A DNA stretch of 64,000 nucleotides from Galbibacter orientalis DSM 19592 (GCF_000260115.1 NZ_JH651379.1:1240001-1304000), one strand, 5' to 3'; positions 51,094 to 60,424 are shown, counted from the stretch's first letter. Notes: generated by a model not told the origin, from the letters alone. Translations and numbers: made by a program.

Positions 51094-53429
51094 TTAAAAT
51101 TTATAACGAATTCCTACATGAAAAGCACGCGGATTTCCAATGCTGTAATTATTTTCTTTACTGTATTGGTTAAAAGACGCCCTTGTAGAATAGAGGGTAT
51201 CGAAAATGTTTAAAGCATGTGCCCAAATTTCAAATTGTTTGAGTTGGTAGCTAGCCCGTAAATTAAAAATATTATGTCCATCATAGGTTGCGGTGCTAAA
51301 AGTTCCATCGCCATTATCTATTTGGTTTTCGAAACTAGTATTGTATTTTCCTACCAATTCATATTCTAAACCAAGCATAAAATTTTTAATGAAATTAGGG
51401 TGATAATTTATTTGAGTGTTCCCTAAAAGACTAGGAGCCGTTTCTTGGTCGGTGTTAGAATAATCTATACCCCTTCGTAAAATTTAATGTAGCGATGCTT
51501 TGCAAAACTTCCATTGTGGGTTAAGCTTAATTCTGGAATTGGTTTATAGGTTATTCCATATTCAACTCCGTAAGAGCGTGTTTCTCCAGCATTGGCATTG
51601 TAAAATTCATCGTTAGTATCTCGCAAGGTTACTAAGGTGTTTTTTCCGTCTAAAATGTAAAGTGCAGCATCCAGTTTCCATTTTTCAGATACAAAATATC
51701 CACCTATTTCATAATTGTCATAGTGGCTAGGCTTTAAGTCAAAAACTTCTCCACCAACACCTACATAACTATTTCTGTATAAAGTAGAAGTCTGCGGGGG
51801 TGTAAATCCGTTTGAATAATTAGCATAGACACCAGAACGGTTTGTAAAGTTGTAATTAAAACCAATTTTAGGAGCAAAATTATCATAATTATTTTCCGAA
51901 TCTTTAGGCCCTGCCTGCCCGTCTAACATATTATTGTAATCATAATCAAAGCGGTCGTAACGTAATGCAGCTGTAATTTTTAAGTTTTCAATAGGATTAA
52001 TTTCATACTGAAGAAAACCAGCATAATTAAATATATCGGCATTGTAATTAAGTATGTAATCCCCATTGTTTAAATTATAATCAGTATTAATTCCTGTAGA
52101 TGGATCCACAAAAACAGTTATAGATTCTGCAACATAAGTCTGCGGAGAATAATCGGCGGTTGCCCCAATAATTAATGATGAGTTTGCAAAATCAAAATCT
52201 TTTTTATGCTGAAGTAAACCAACAAAACTATTGTAAGTATTAGAGTTTATTTCTCCAGAACCTTCTCCCGTTAATTGTCCGTTTTGTCTAATTTGACGAA
52301 TTCGATACGACGGAATTTGATCCATAGTATTGTTTCTGAAAACAAAGTTGAACGAAGTTTTATTTTTTTCATTCCAAACCTTATCTAATGTGGATCTAAA
52401 GCGAAAAGCTTTGGCTACCCTTTCAGTAAAAGTTTGATCGCTTTCATAATTCCCTGCTTGATAATCTTCTTCTGTTAAAGAACCAGACATATCTGACCGA
52501 TAATCTACCATATCAAAAATATTTGTCCATCGAAGCGATGGATCTATTTGATACACAGTTTTAAAAGTAACCGCAAATTTTTCGTAATCGCTATGTTGTA
52601 TTGGACCATTATTTCTCTGAATGTATTGTGTGCCGAGGTAGAGTCCTAGTTTTTCACTTACATTTTTTGAAGCATCAAAAGAATACTTTGTGAGTCCTAA
52701 ATCGTTAATTTCAAAACCTAAACTCCCTTGTAATTCTGGAGTAGGTTCTTTGGTGATAAAGTTAAAGCTTCCTCCAATAGCTTCGCTTCCATAGATGCTA
52801 GAAGCAGAGCCTTTTAAAATTTCTACTCTTCCAAAAGAAACATCGTTCATTTCCAATAGAGCATTATGGTTAAAAACTGCTGTAGGTCTAATTGGAAGTC
52901 CGTCTTCTAAATATAAAAACAAAGATTTTGTCGAGATAGGAGAACGTACAGCCATCATATGTTGTTCGTTGCTCGATGCTTTGGAAGTAGACATATAAAT
53001 ACCTGGCGCTTGATTAACTAATTGCTCAATTCCAAAAGGCTTTGTTTCTTCTATGGTTTTTGCACTAATAACCGAAATAGCACCCGGAACTTCCGAACGC
53101 TTTTGTTCTTCACGACTAGCAGAAACTATTATTTCTTCCAAATTCTCGGTGCTTTCTTTGAGAATAATGGTATTAAAATGGTTGTTTAATACGATCCTTC
53201 TTGTTTCATACCCCATGTATTTTACAATAACTTTAGGGGCGTTTAGCGTAATGGAAAAATTACCATTTACATCTGTAGAAACTCCTTTATTTTGATTGTT
53301 TTCTGATATAATTGTTACTCCATCTAATGGAGTGTTTTGTGAGTCTTTTACTTGCCCTTTAAATGCATTTTGTGCAGTAAGAGTATATCCCATCAAGAAA
53401 ATGACGGTTGCTATAAATATATTTTTCAT
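51094..53429 (-). pseudogene. TonB-dependent siderophore-type receptor, frameshifted
   Basis: Signal peptide, carboxypeptidase-like domain (GQVKDSQNTPLDGVTI), plug (EVPGAISVISAKTIEETKPFGIEQLVNQAPGIY), and most of the beta-barrel run to residue 654. The frame then ends after KFYEGV. The barrel continues one frame away (IDYSNTDQETAPSLLGN...) and finishes with GNPRAFHVGIRYKF at 51094. One extra G in the G4 run (C4 on the plus strand, 51470-51473) would restore about 779 residues. It may be a true mutation, a phase-variable tract, or a sequencing error. The PepSY neighbour suggests iron uptake. Confidence 0.85.
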
Positions 53430-53443
53430 TGGTTTACGTTAGC

Positions 53444-54052
53444 TTATAAAGAATATTGAAGTCCGAAGGTTAATGTTTCTTGATTTTTTAGTTGAATACC
53501 ATTCATGTTTTGATAGATAGGAAGCGCTGCTTCAAAACCAAAACGTAAATTTTTCAAACTTCCTTTAAAGGCATATAAGTTGAAGCCTATACCTGCTTCT
53601 GCATATGTTTTTCCACTGTTTGCAGTGTCTGCTGTTACAACCATCATCGGATTTAAATCTGGATTCTCACCTTCTATTTTTCCGAGAGATGCCCACTTTA
53701 TACGCCCAGAAAAGCTAAACCATTGGTTAACAGGCATTGATATCCAGTTATTAATGCTGTATTCGTTTCCTAAGCGGTATTCGTTATCATTTTCTCCAAA
53801 ACGGAAAACCCCTTTAATTTGTGACCCAAACGATAGGCGTTCCCATTGTTTTAAATAAGTAAGTCCTAAGTTGGTATCAAAAGTGCCGCTTCCAATTTGC
53901 ATGGGGTAAGGTAGAATTGTTTCGTTTGGAGCAGACATTGGAGTAATGTCTTTTTTGTCTATGCTTCCTGTTGGCAATGAAACACCTACTTGAGCATGTA
54001 ATTGCTGACTATTTTTATTGAAAAATGTATACAGAGCTACAAGTTTAAGGTC
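53444..54052 (-). pseudogene. Outer-membrane transporter-like gene lacking its 5' end
   Basis: The last 203 codons (DLKLVALYTFFNKNSQQLH... GVSLPTGSIDKKD... to LTFGLQYSL) of a beta-barrel protein of the 'transporter' type found beside metal TonB receptors. The frame runs upstream to 54052 without a suitable start and then meets a stop inside tRNA-derived sequence. The N-terminal part, with signal peptide, has been replaced by the junction with the mobile element. Confidence 0.75.
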
Positions 54053-54096
54053 TCATAACCCGAAGGTCACTGGTTCGAGTCCAGTTCCCGCTACTA
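54052..54096 (+). other. 3' half of tRNA-Met(CAU): element attachment site
   Basis: CTCATAACCC (anticodon loop with CAT at 54054-54056), the T-arm GGTTCGAGTCC, and acceptor strand TCCCGCT plus A are those of a Met-CAU (initiator-like) tRNA. The 5' half (acceptor, D-arm, first anticodon-stem strand) is absent and replaced by coding sequence of the truncated transporter. This matches the att core of a tyrosine integrase that uses the tRNA 3' end. Confidence 0.75.
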
Positions 54097-54104
54097 GGAA
54101 AAAC

Positions 54105-54134
54105 AAGGGTTTCAAGAGATTGAGACCCTTTTTT
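54105..54134 (+). terminator. Hairpin with T run after the tRNA fragment
   Basis: GGGTTTCA-AGAGAT-TGAGACCC with one wobble pair, followed by T6. It probably derives from the terminator region of the tRNA or the element end. Confidence 0.6.
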
Positions 54135-54305
54135 ATTTCCACCTAGTACAGAATAAGTACAGAATCAGCTTTTTTTTGATTCTTTATATAATTTGTATTC
54201 ATTCTAAACTATTTGAAGGTAAGTTTAATTAATTTTCATTCTAAAAGCATTATTTCCTACATTGAAGCTGAAAAAAAATTAGCCAAACAAAACTCAGCAA
54301 AATCA

Positions 54306-56264
54306 ATGTTACCTCTAACTAAATCTCGCTTTAAATTAGGATTAGAATGCCCAAATAAACTTTACTTCACTTCAAAAAAAGAATTTGCTAATACACATTT
54401 GGAAGATTCATTTTTAATAGCCTTGGCAAAAGGAGGTTTTCAAGTAGAAGCCTTGGCTAGATTACACTACCCTAACGGAATCTTTATAGATACTGAAAAT
54501 TACGAATATGATAAAGCAATTCAACAAACTCAAATTTGCTTCCAAAAAGATAATGTAGCTATTTATGAAGCTGCATTTGAAAGTGAAGGTCTTTTTATTC
54601 GGACGGACATTGTTTCTAAGAAGGGAAATCATATTAAACTCATCGAAGTTAAAGCAAAATCCTTTGACCCTAGTGATGAATTTCTTTTTGTAGGAAAACG
54701 AGGTGGTATAAATAGCGGATGGAAATCTTATTTATTCGATTTGGCTTTTCAAAAATATGTAGCACAAAAGGCTTATCCAGAGTTTACATTTGAAGCTTAT
54801 TTGTTAATGGCAGATAAAACTAAGGTTGCAAAAGTAGATGGACTAAATCAATTGTTTCGTATTCCTAATAATGGTAACCCTAGAGCGTATACTGTAACCA
54901 GTATAACTTCCCTTAACGAAATTGGAGATTCTGTGCTTTCAGAAATTAATGTTGATGCTATCATTAATGCTATTATGGATAATAGACATCCTTATTTCGA
55001 TAATCTTTCATTTAAAGAATCTATTGAACTTTTTAAGGAGGCTTATCAAGCCAACAGGTATCTTAATTGGCCTACAGATTTTAGCAGTTGTAAAAACTGT
55101 GAATTCAAAACTTCAAAAGAACAAGAGATTCAAGGATTGCAATCGGGGTTTAAATATTGTTTTGAAAAACAACATAATTGGTCTCCAACAGACTTTGATA
55201 AACCTAATGCTTTTGAAATATGGAATTTTAGAGGGAAGAACTTGGTTGCCGAAAACAGATTGTTAATGACAGACATCACAGAAGAAGATATTAATGTCAA
55301 ACCCAGTGCAGGGAAATTATCAGCTTCAGAAAGACAATGGTTACAGGTAGAAAAGGCTCAACAAAGCGACACCTCTATTTTTGTACTGAAGGAGGAATTA
55401 AAGGATGAAATGGATAATTGGATGTTCCCCTTACATTTTATTGACTTCGAAACCAGCACCGTGGCGTTACCTTTCACAAAAAACAGAAGACCCTATGAAC
55501 AAGTTGCATTTCAGTTTTCACATCATCAATTGAATGAAGATGGAAGTATTGAGCATAAAAATCAATACATCAATAACGTCCCCGGAGAATTTCCGAACTT
55601 TAAATTTGCAAGAGCATTGAAAAAGGCTCTTGCAAATGACAACGGCACTATTTTTAGGTTTGCAGCTCATGAAAACACCATTGTCAATGCCATCATTGAC
55701 CAGTTACAAGCAAGTAATGAAAGTGATCGTACTGAACTCATAACTTTTTTGAAATCTATATCCACGGCAACAAAAAATAATGCTGACTATTGGGATGGAT
55801 ATCGAAGTATGGTAGATCTTAATAAAGTTGTTAAGGATTATTATTATAACCCACTTACAAAAGGATCTAATAGTATAAAAGCAATACTTCCCGCAAGTTT
55901 AAATTCTAGCCCCTACTTACAGGAAAAATATGGAAGACCTATTAATGAAATTGGTGTTGGAAGTTCCAATTTTGAAAAGAATCATATTTGGTTGCATAAA
56001 AAGGAAAGTGTGATAATCAATCCATATGAAATGTTACCTCCTCTTTTTCAAGGTTGGAGTATAACTGATTTGGAAAATACCCTCTCTGAACTGGAAGGTG
56101 TTGCTGATGGAGGAGCTGCCTTAACAGCCTATGCTAAATTACAGTATATGGATATGGAGGAAAATGAACGTCAAGAAATCACAAACGCCCTACTGAAATA
56201 TTGTGAACTTGATACTTTGGCTATGGTAATGGTATATGAACATTTCCAAGAATTAATAAAATAA
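54306..56264 (+). CDS. DUF2779 protein: Cas4/RecB-like nuclease joined to DnaQ-like domain
   Basis: 652 residues from the ATG at 54306 (MLPLTKSRFKLGLECPNKLYF); the 31 upstream codons look non-coding. The N-terminal half has a PD-(D/E)xK layout: Asp101 in FIRTDIV and Glu114-x-Lys116 in IEVKAKS. Cys15, Cys262, Cys265 and Cys285 could bind a 4Fe-4S cluster, as in Cas4/AddB. The C-terminal DUF2779 region begins FIDFETS (Asp380, Glu382) and ends YCELDTLAMVMVYEHF, a DnaQ-like exonuclease pattern. A role in DNA defence or repair is inferred. The WYL gene starts 2 bases later. Confidence 0.8.
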   Translation: MLPLTKSRFKLGLECPNKLYFTSKKEFANTHLEDSFLIALAKGGFQVEALARLHYPNGIFIDTENYEYDKAIQQTQICFQKDNVAIYEAAFESEGLFIRTDIVSKKGNHIKLIEVKAKSFDPSDEFLFVGKRGGINSGWKSYLFDLAFQKYVAQKAYPEFTFEAYLLMADKTKVAKVDGLNQLFRIPNNGNPRAYTVTSITSLNEIGDSVLSEINVDAIINAIMDNRHPYFDNLSFKESIELFKEAYQANRYLNWPTDFSSCKNCEFKTSKEQEIQGLQSGFKYCFEKQHNWSPTDFDKPNAFEIWNFRGKNLVAENRLLMTDITEEDINVKPSAGKLSASERQWLQVEKAQQSDTSIFVLKEELKDEMDNWMFPLHFIDFETSTVALPFTKNRRPYEQVAFQFSHHQLNEDGSIEHKNQYINNVPGEFPNFKFARALKKALANDNGTIFRFAAHENTIVNAIIDQLQASNESDRTELITFLKSISTATKNNADYWDGYRSMVDLNKVVKDYYYNPLTKGSNSIKAILPASLNSSPYLQEKYGRPINEIGVGSSNFEKNHIWLHKKESVIINPYEMLPPLFQGWSITDLENTLSELEGVADGGAALTAYAKLQYMDMEENERQEITNALLKYCELDTLAMVMVYEHFQELIK

Positions 56265-56266
56265 GT

Positions 56267-57265
56267 ATGGGAAAGTTACCTAAGAATATTCAGTTGCGAT
56301 ACCGTGTCATTGATCGTTTACTTAGAGATTATGATACCGTTAAAACAACCATGATAATTGATAAAATATTTGAAAGGCATGATATTTCAGTTGGCAAAAC
56401 TACAATTCAGAAGGACATAAGAAATATGATGATGGATTATCATGCTCCTATAGAATATGATAATTCAAAAAAGGCCTACTATTATCCCGAAAACGTAGAT
56501 GAAATTTTTCCAATTATAGAATTGTTAAATGAAGAAATTGATGCCTTGCTCTTTTACTTTAAAACCATAAATCAATATAGAGACTATCCCATATTCACGG
56601 AAATATCTATGACCACAAAGAAAGTTATAGATTCATCAAACATTCCATTGAAAACTAAAGAGCTTTTTGAACAAGATACTTTACTGGAAACGGAAAGACA
56701 TCCTTTAATACCAGGTCTAGGACTAATCACTGGATTGCTTGAAAGTATTGCAAATCAAAATATAATTGAAGTTAATTATAGACGCCATAATAAAGATCCA
56801 AAGAAGCATTTAATTAAACCGCTATTATTAAAGGAAGACAAATTATTATGGTATTTAATTGGAATCAATATTAAATATGATAGCTTGATAACTTTTGGAT
56901 TAGATAGGATAATTAGTTTTAAGAATACTGGTGAAGATTTTGAGAAAATTGAATTTGATAGCCAAGAATATTTTAAACATTCTTTCGGGGTGACTGTTAC
57001 GGATGAAGACCCTATTGAAGTGATTATTTCTTTTAATTCAAGACAGGGACATTATCTTAAAACGCTTCCCATTCACAACACACAGGAGATAATTGAAGAG
57101 AACTCAGAGTTTTTAATCATTAAAGTTATGGTAAAACCATCTTATGAATTCTACTCAAAAATTCTTAGTTATGGTTCGGATGCTAAAATAATATCTCCAA
57201 AGTCTGTTATAGATAAGGTGATAGACACCTTAAATAAAGCCAAAGACCAATACCTATCTCCATAA
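56267..57265 (+). CDS. WYL-domain transcriptional regulator
   Basis: 332-residue regulator: an N-terminal helix-turn-helix (MIIDKIFERHDISVGKTTIQKDIRNMM) and a WYL domain that literally contains WYLIG (IIEVNYRRH...LIKPLLLKEDKLLWYLIG), then a WCX-like C-terminus. WYL proteins often control defence loci, as BrxR and CapW do. It may regulate the nuclease gene it is coupled to, the ubiquitin-like operon downstream, or both. A terminator separates it from the latter. Confidence 0.9.
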   Translation: MGKLPKNIQLRYRVIDRLLRDYDTVKTTMIIDKIFERHDISVGKTTIQKDIRNMMMDYHAPIEYDNSKKAYYYPENVDEIFPIIELLNEEIDALLFYFKTINQYRDYPIFTEISMTTKKVIDSSNIPLKTKELFEQDTLLETERHPLIPGLGLITGLLESIANQNIIEVNYRRHNKDPKKHLIKPLLLKEDKLLWYLIGINIKYDSLITFGLDRIISFKNTGEDFEKIEFDSQEYFKHSFGVTVTDEDPIEVIISFNSRQGHYLKTLPIHNTQEIIEENSEFLIIKVMVKPSYEFYSKILSYGSDAKIISPKSVIDKVIDTLNKAKDQYLSP

Positions 57266-57290
57266 ATTAAAAAATATAAATATTTTTTTT

Positions 57291-57327
57291 CATGGCGCAC
57301 TTAGATTGCGCCATGTGGTTGTTTTTT
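57291..57327 (+). terminator. Terminator between WYL gene and ubiquitin-like operon
   Basis: CATGGCGCA...TGCGCCATG, a perfect 9-bp stem with 7-base loop, followed by TGGTTGTTTTTTT. It isolates the next operon, which must have its own promoter within about 40 bases (57328-57366). Confidence 0.85.
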
Positions 57328-57366
57328 TGTAGAGTAAAATAATTTTTAATCTAAATTCATTGCAGT

Positions 57367-57639
57367 ATGAAGAAAGAAAAAATAACCATAAAGGTTCTGA
57401 TAGAGAATGACAGAATCTATGTAGATGATTACAATGCCAACCAGAAAGTTCAGGTAATTGTAAATAAAACTTTAGCAAATCTTAATATAACAGCTGAAGG
57501 GAGAGAGCTTCGTCACGAGGATGGAGAGCCTATTACTGACTTTTCAAAAACAATTGAAGAAGCCAATATCCAAGATGGAGAATGCCTCCGATTTGTTAAA
57601 AAAAGCACCAAGCCTGACAGAGATAAAGGTTTTGCATAA
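57367..57639 (+). CDS. Ubiquitin-like modifier (single beta-grasp domain)
   Basis: 90 residues with a beta-grasp pattern: KEKITIKVLIENDRIYVDDY forms the first hairpin, then a helix (VIVNKTLANLNI), EGRELRHEDGEPITDFSKTIEEANIQDGECLRFVKK. It resembles the Multi_ubiq-type modifiers that sit next to E1/E2 genes. The C-terminus is RDKGFA, so removal of Phe-Ala would expose a glycine as in ubiquitin. The stop overlaps the E2-E1 start by one base (TAATG). It would be activated by that fusion and processed or removed by the JAMM peptidase. Confidence 0.82.
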   Translation: MKKEKITIKVLIENDRIYVDDYNANQKVQVIVNKTLANLNITAEGRELRHEDGEPITDFSKTIEEANIQDGECLRFVKKSTKPDRDKGFA

Positions 57640-59324
57640 TGGAAACATTTTTATGGCACGAAAAGGAAGCTTTAAAAAACCTTTACGAGAGTGAAATTGA
57701 TATTCTAAAAAGGGGGCTAAAAGGAGATTTTAAGTTATTCAAATTATTTGATCCAGCTACAACAGATGGTAGAATTGTTGCAGTTGGAGAACTTTCATTT
57801 GGGAATAATCAGAAGCAAGATTTGCAAATTATTTTTCCAACGAAATATCCTTTTGCTCCCCCAAAACTCATTTCAGTTAATACTCAAAGGGATAATGACG
57901 GTAATTTAATTGAAGGTATTCAGCCTAAACATTTCAATAAAGGAAACCAATACAATGATGCTTCTTTATGTCTTTTTGAGAAAGAATTATGGAATAAAGA
58001 AGAACATAATATTGCTTGGACTTTAAGAAGGGCTCAAAAATGGTTAGTCAGAGCTAATTCTCCAGAAGGGTTTTCTAAAGAAGAAATAATTGAAGAGTAC
58101 CCTGCTATCATGCCACATTTGGGGCAAGTGCTTTTACCAAAAAGCATAGAACTCCCAAAAGGCTCTAATTCAGGACAGTTTGTTTTGACACAATTCAAGC
58201 CGAATCATTATATCCTAGAGCAAAATGTTTTAAGTAAGACTCCATTTACTTTAAGCATTAATAAAGAGGTTTTTAATTGGTTTGCCTTTGATAAAAAGTT
58301 GACACAAAAAGAACTCCTTTCAAATATTAATGCACAGGCTTTTATTAATATTCTATCCAAATATTTTGGTGTAAATCTTGCAGACTTAGAAACTAAGAAT
58401 CTTGCATTTTATTTACCGGCAGAAGAAAATCCATGGTACTTTTTCAAATTTAACTTACAACAGGTTAATGGCCAATTAATAATTAGTAACCCTATTTATT
58501 ATATCTCTAGAACGATAAGTAATGAACTCTATTTAAGGAGCAAAGATATTTTTGATGATAAAATATTAATAAACAAAAACGTTACGATTATTGGTGTTGG
58601 TGCTATTGGCAGTGAAGTTGCAAAATCATTAGCTAAAAATGGTGTAGGTAATTTTAATCTATTTGATATAGATACTTTTGAAATTGGAAACTCCATTAGG
58701 CATGCTGCTGACTTATACTATATTGGAGAGAAAAAAGTAGAGGTAGTAAAGCAATTAATATTAAGGTCTAATCCCAATATTTCTGTAAATGCCTATCATC
58801 AAGATGTGCTGAACGATAATGGTTTGCTTGAATCTGCATTAAGTAAAAGTGATTTATGTATTGTTTTAACTGCTGAGGATTCCGTCGATTATTTAATTAA
58901 TGATAATTACATTAAAAATTTTAATTATCCATTTGTATTTGCACGAGCTTCAACAGGAGCGTTCTCCGGAGCCATTCAAGTGGTAGATTCTGATAGTGCA
59001 TGTTTAAGATGCCTAAGCTTGGAAGGAATCGATGTATTACCTCAACCTAAAAGCAAAGTCAATTTTTCAGAATTGAAACGAGAATACGGAAGTTGTTCTA
59101 GTCCTGCATTGCCTGGTTCTGAAATCGATACGAAAGAAATAGCTCTACAAGTTGCTAGGGTTGCTATACAATGCTTAATGCATAATGAAAGTTCCAATTA
59201 CCCAAAACTTGCCCACAAACTGCTTTTTTGGCATGGTCCGTATGGGTCTAAAAATCGTAAGCCTTTCACTTGGGAAATGAAAAACCATGAAAAATCCAAA
59301 TCTTGTAAGTTATGCAATCCATAA
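57639..59324 (+). CDS. E2-E1 fusion for ubiquitin-like conjugation (Cap2-like)
   Basis: 561 residues. The N-terminal E2 (UBC-fold) domain, about 1-150, contains IIFPTKYPFAPPKL, His98 and the catalytic Cys111 in NDASLCLF. After a linker domain, the ThiF/E1 adenylation domain (about 305-561) has the nucleotide loop GVGAIGSE (319-326), FDIDTFEIGNSIRH, a probable transfer Cys486 in YGSCSSPALPG, and two CxxC pairs (455/458 and 556/559) for zinc. This is the Cap2 architecture of type II CBASS, but no CD-NTase is adjacent. The JAMM gene overlaps its end by 13 bases. Confidence 0.9.
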   Translation: METFLWHEKEALKNLYESEIDILKRGLKGDFKLFKLFDPATTDGRIVAVGELSFGNNQKQDLQIIFPTKYPFAPPKLISVNTQRDNDGNLIEGIQPKHFNKGNQYNDASLCLFEKELWNKEEHNIAWTLRRAQKWLVRANSPEGFSKEEIIEEYPAIMPHLGQVLLPKSIELPKGSNSGQFVLTQFKPNHYILEQNVLSKTPFTLSINKEVFNWFAFDKKLTQKELLSNINAQAFINILSKYFGVNLADLETKNLAFYLPAEENPWYFFKFNLQQVNGQLIISNPIYYISRTISNELYLRSKDIFDDKILINKNVTIIGVGAIGSEVAKSLAKNGVGNFNLFDIDTFEIGNSIRHAADLYYIGEKKVEVVKQLILRSNPNISVNAYHQDVLNDNGLLESALSKSDLCIVLTAEDSVDYLINDNYIKNFNYPFVFARASTGAFSGAIQVVDSDSACLRCLSLEGIDVLPQPKSKVNFSELKREYGSCSSPALPGSEIDTKEIALQVARVAIQCLMHNESSNYPKLAHKLLFWHGPYGSKNRKPFTWEMKNHEKSKSCKLCNP

Positions 59325-59782
59325 AGAAGGTTCATTATAAAAAACAAGCGATTGAAATGTTTCAATCCGAAATTGAAAAATTTGAAGGCTTGGAATCCGG
59401 CGGTGTGCTTATAGGTCATTTGGAAGATGATGTGTTAATAATAGACAAGGCTTCAAACGGAGGACCAAATGCAGTCCATGAAGAGTTTTATTTCAGAGCC
59501 GATCCTAATTATATTGATATGTTTATCGATATGGAAATCGCTAATTCTGATTGTAAATTACGATATATAGGCGAATGGCACACGCATCCACAAATAGACC
59601 CTACTCCCAGTGATTTAGATTTACAATCTCTAAATGAAATATCTGAATCATCTGGAGATTTTTGTATATTATTAATTATAGGGGCTATTAATTTTCAGCC
59701 AAAATTCTTTTCTAAACAAGCGATCTCAATTATTAAACATGTTAAAGAGCGTAAGTTCTACCTACTCAAGTTAAATCCTTAA
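59312..59782 (+). CDS. JAMM/Mov34 metallopeptidase (deubiquitinase-like, Cap3/BilD-type)
   Basis: 156-residue zinc isopeptidase. The JAMM motif is complete: Glu28 (LESGGVLIG), His90-x-His92, Ser100 and Asp103 (HTHPQIDPTPSDLD). It would trim the modifier precursor after Gly88 and/or remove it from targets. It starts inside the E2-E1 gene and closes the operon. Confidence 0.92.
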   Translation: MQSIKKVHYKKQAIEMFQSEIEKFEGLESGGVLIGHLEDDVLIIDKASNGGPNAVHEEFYFRADPNYIDMFIDMEIANSDCKLRYIGEWHTHPQIDPTPSDLDLQSLNEISESSGDFCILLIIGAINFQPKFFSKQAISIIKHVKERKFYLLKLNP

Positions 59783-59901
59783 TTTTTATAAATTGGATTA
59801 AGTTTTTATGATTCATGTTTCCTCGTTATAACTAAAATAGTTAAGAATATATCTATCCAATATTCCCGAAAATTAAACTCGCAAAATATTTCTCGGAAAA
59901 G

Positions 59902-59937
59902 GGACGGCATAAAGCCGTTCCGATGTCTCTTTTTATT
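59902..59937 (+). terminator. Hairpin followed by T run downstream of the operon
   Basis: GGGACGGC-ATAAA-GCCGTTCC, a near-perfect stem, and TTTTT about ten bases later. It probably ends the ubiquitin-like operon. Confidence 0.55.
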
Positions 59938-60016
59938 CCGTTTCCTTTCCACTCCAAAATTTTGGCTTCCGTTTGTGTTGTGCTCAAATATTGTTTAATC
60001 TAAAAATTTCATTATC

Positions 60017-60424
60017 ATGGAAACAAAAACAAAAGCAAACGGCGTAGCAAAAAATCAAAGTGCAACCGTTAAAAAAGAGGTTCAAAAGAAATTAACCCAG
60101 GATGCTATCGGGAAAAACGTAACACCGGAACCTAAAGTGATTTCTCAAAAATCTGAAATTAGTCTGGATGAACGTATCCAGAAGTTTGAGAAGTTAAGAG
60201 GTTTAGCAACTCAACGGGAACGTTTAGCCGAGACCTTAACCGAACTTACCAAGTTCAACTACAATCAGGATGGTTCGAGTAGCTTCTTTATTCGGGATTC
60301 TCGTCATTTGGAATTTAAGACCACCAATTCAAATCTTATCAAATTGGTAACATCACATTTACAATCCACCTTGGAACAGCGTAAAGCTGAAATTGAACAG
60401 CAGATTGTTCAATTTGAGCTCTAA
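60017..60424 (+). CDS. Conserved mobile-element protein, unknown function
   Basis: 135 residues: a Lys/Thr-rich disordered head (METKTKANGVAKNQSATVKK), then a helical core (DERIQKFEKLRGLATQRERLAETLTELTKF), a short beta part (SSFFIRDSRHLEFKT), and a final coiled-coil helix. It resembles small proteins commonly found in Bacteroidota conjugative elements near DUF932 genes. Function unknown. Its leader TTTAATCTAAAAATTT is shared with the genes at 57367 and 60503. Confidence 0.65.
   Translation: METKTKANGVAKNQSATVKKEVQKKLTQDAIGKNVTPEPKVISQKSEISLDERIQKFEKLRGLATQRERLAETLTELTKFNYNQDGSSSFFIRDSRHLEFKTTNSNLIKLVTSHLQSTLEQRKAEIEQQIVQFEL

Noticed and set aside
54052-54096. A functional tRNA-Met gene
   Set aside because: Acceptor 5' strand, D-arm and half of the anticodon stem are missing, so it cannot fold into a tRNA.
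57367-59782. Calling the conjugation operon a type II CBASS
   Set aside because: No CD-NTase (GS-rich nucleotidyltransferase motif) or typical cyclic-nucleotide effector is encoded beside it in this window. The free beta-grasp protein is better explained as the conjugated modifier.
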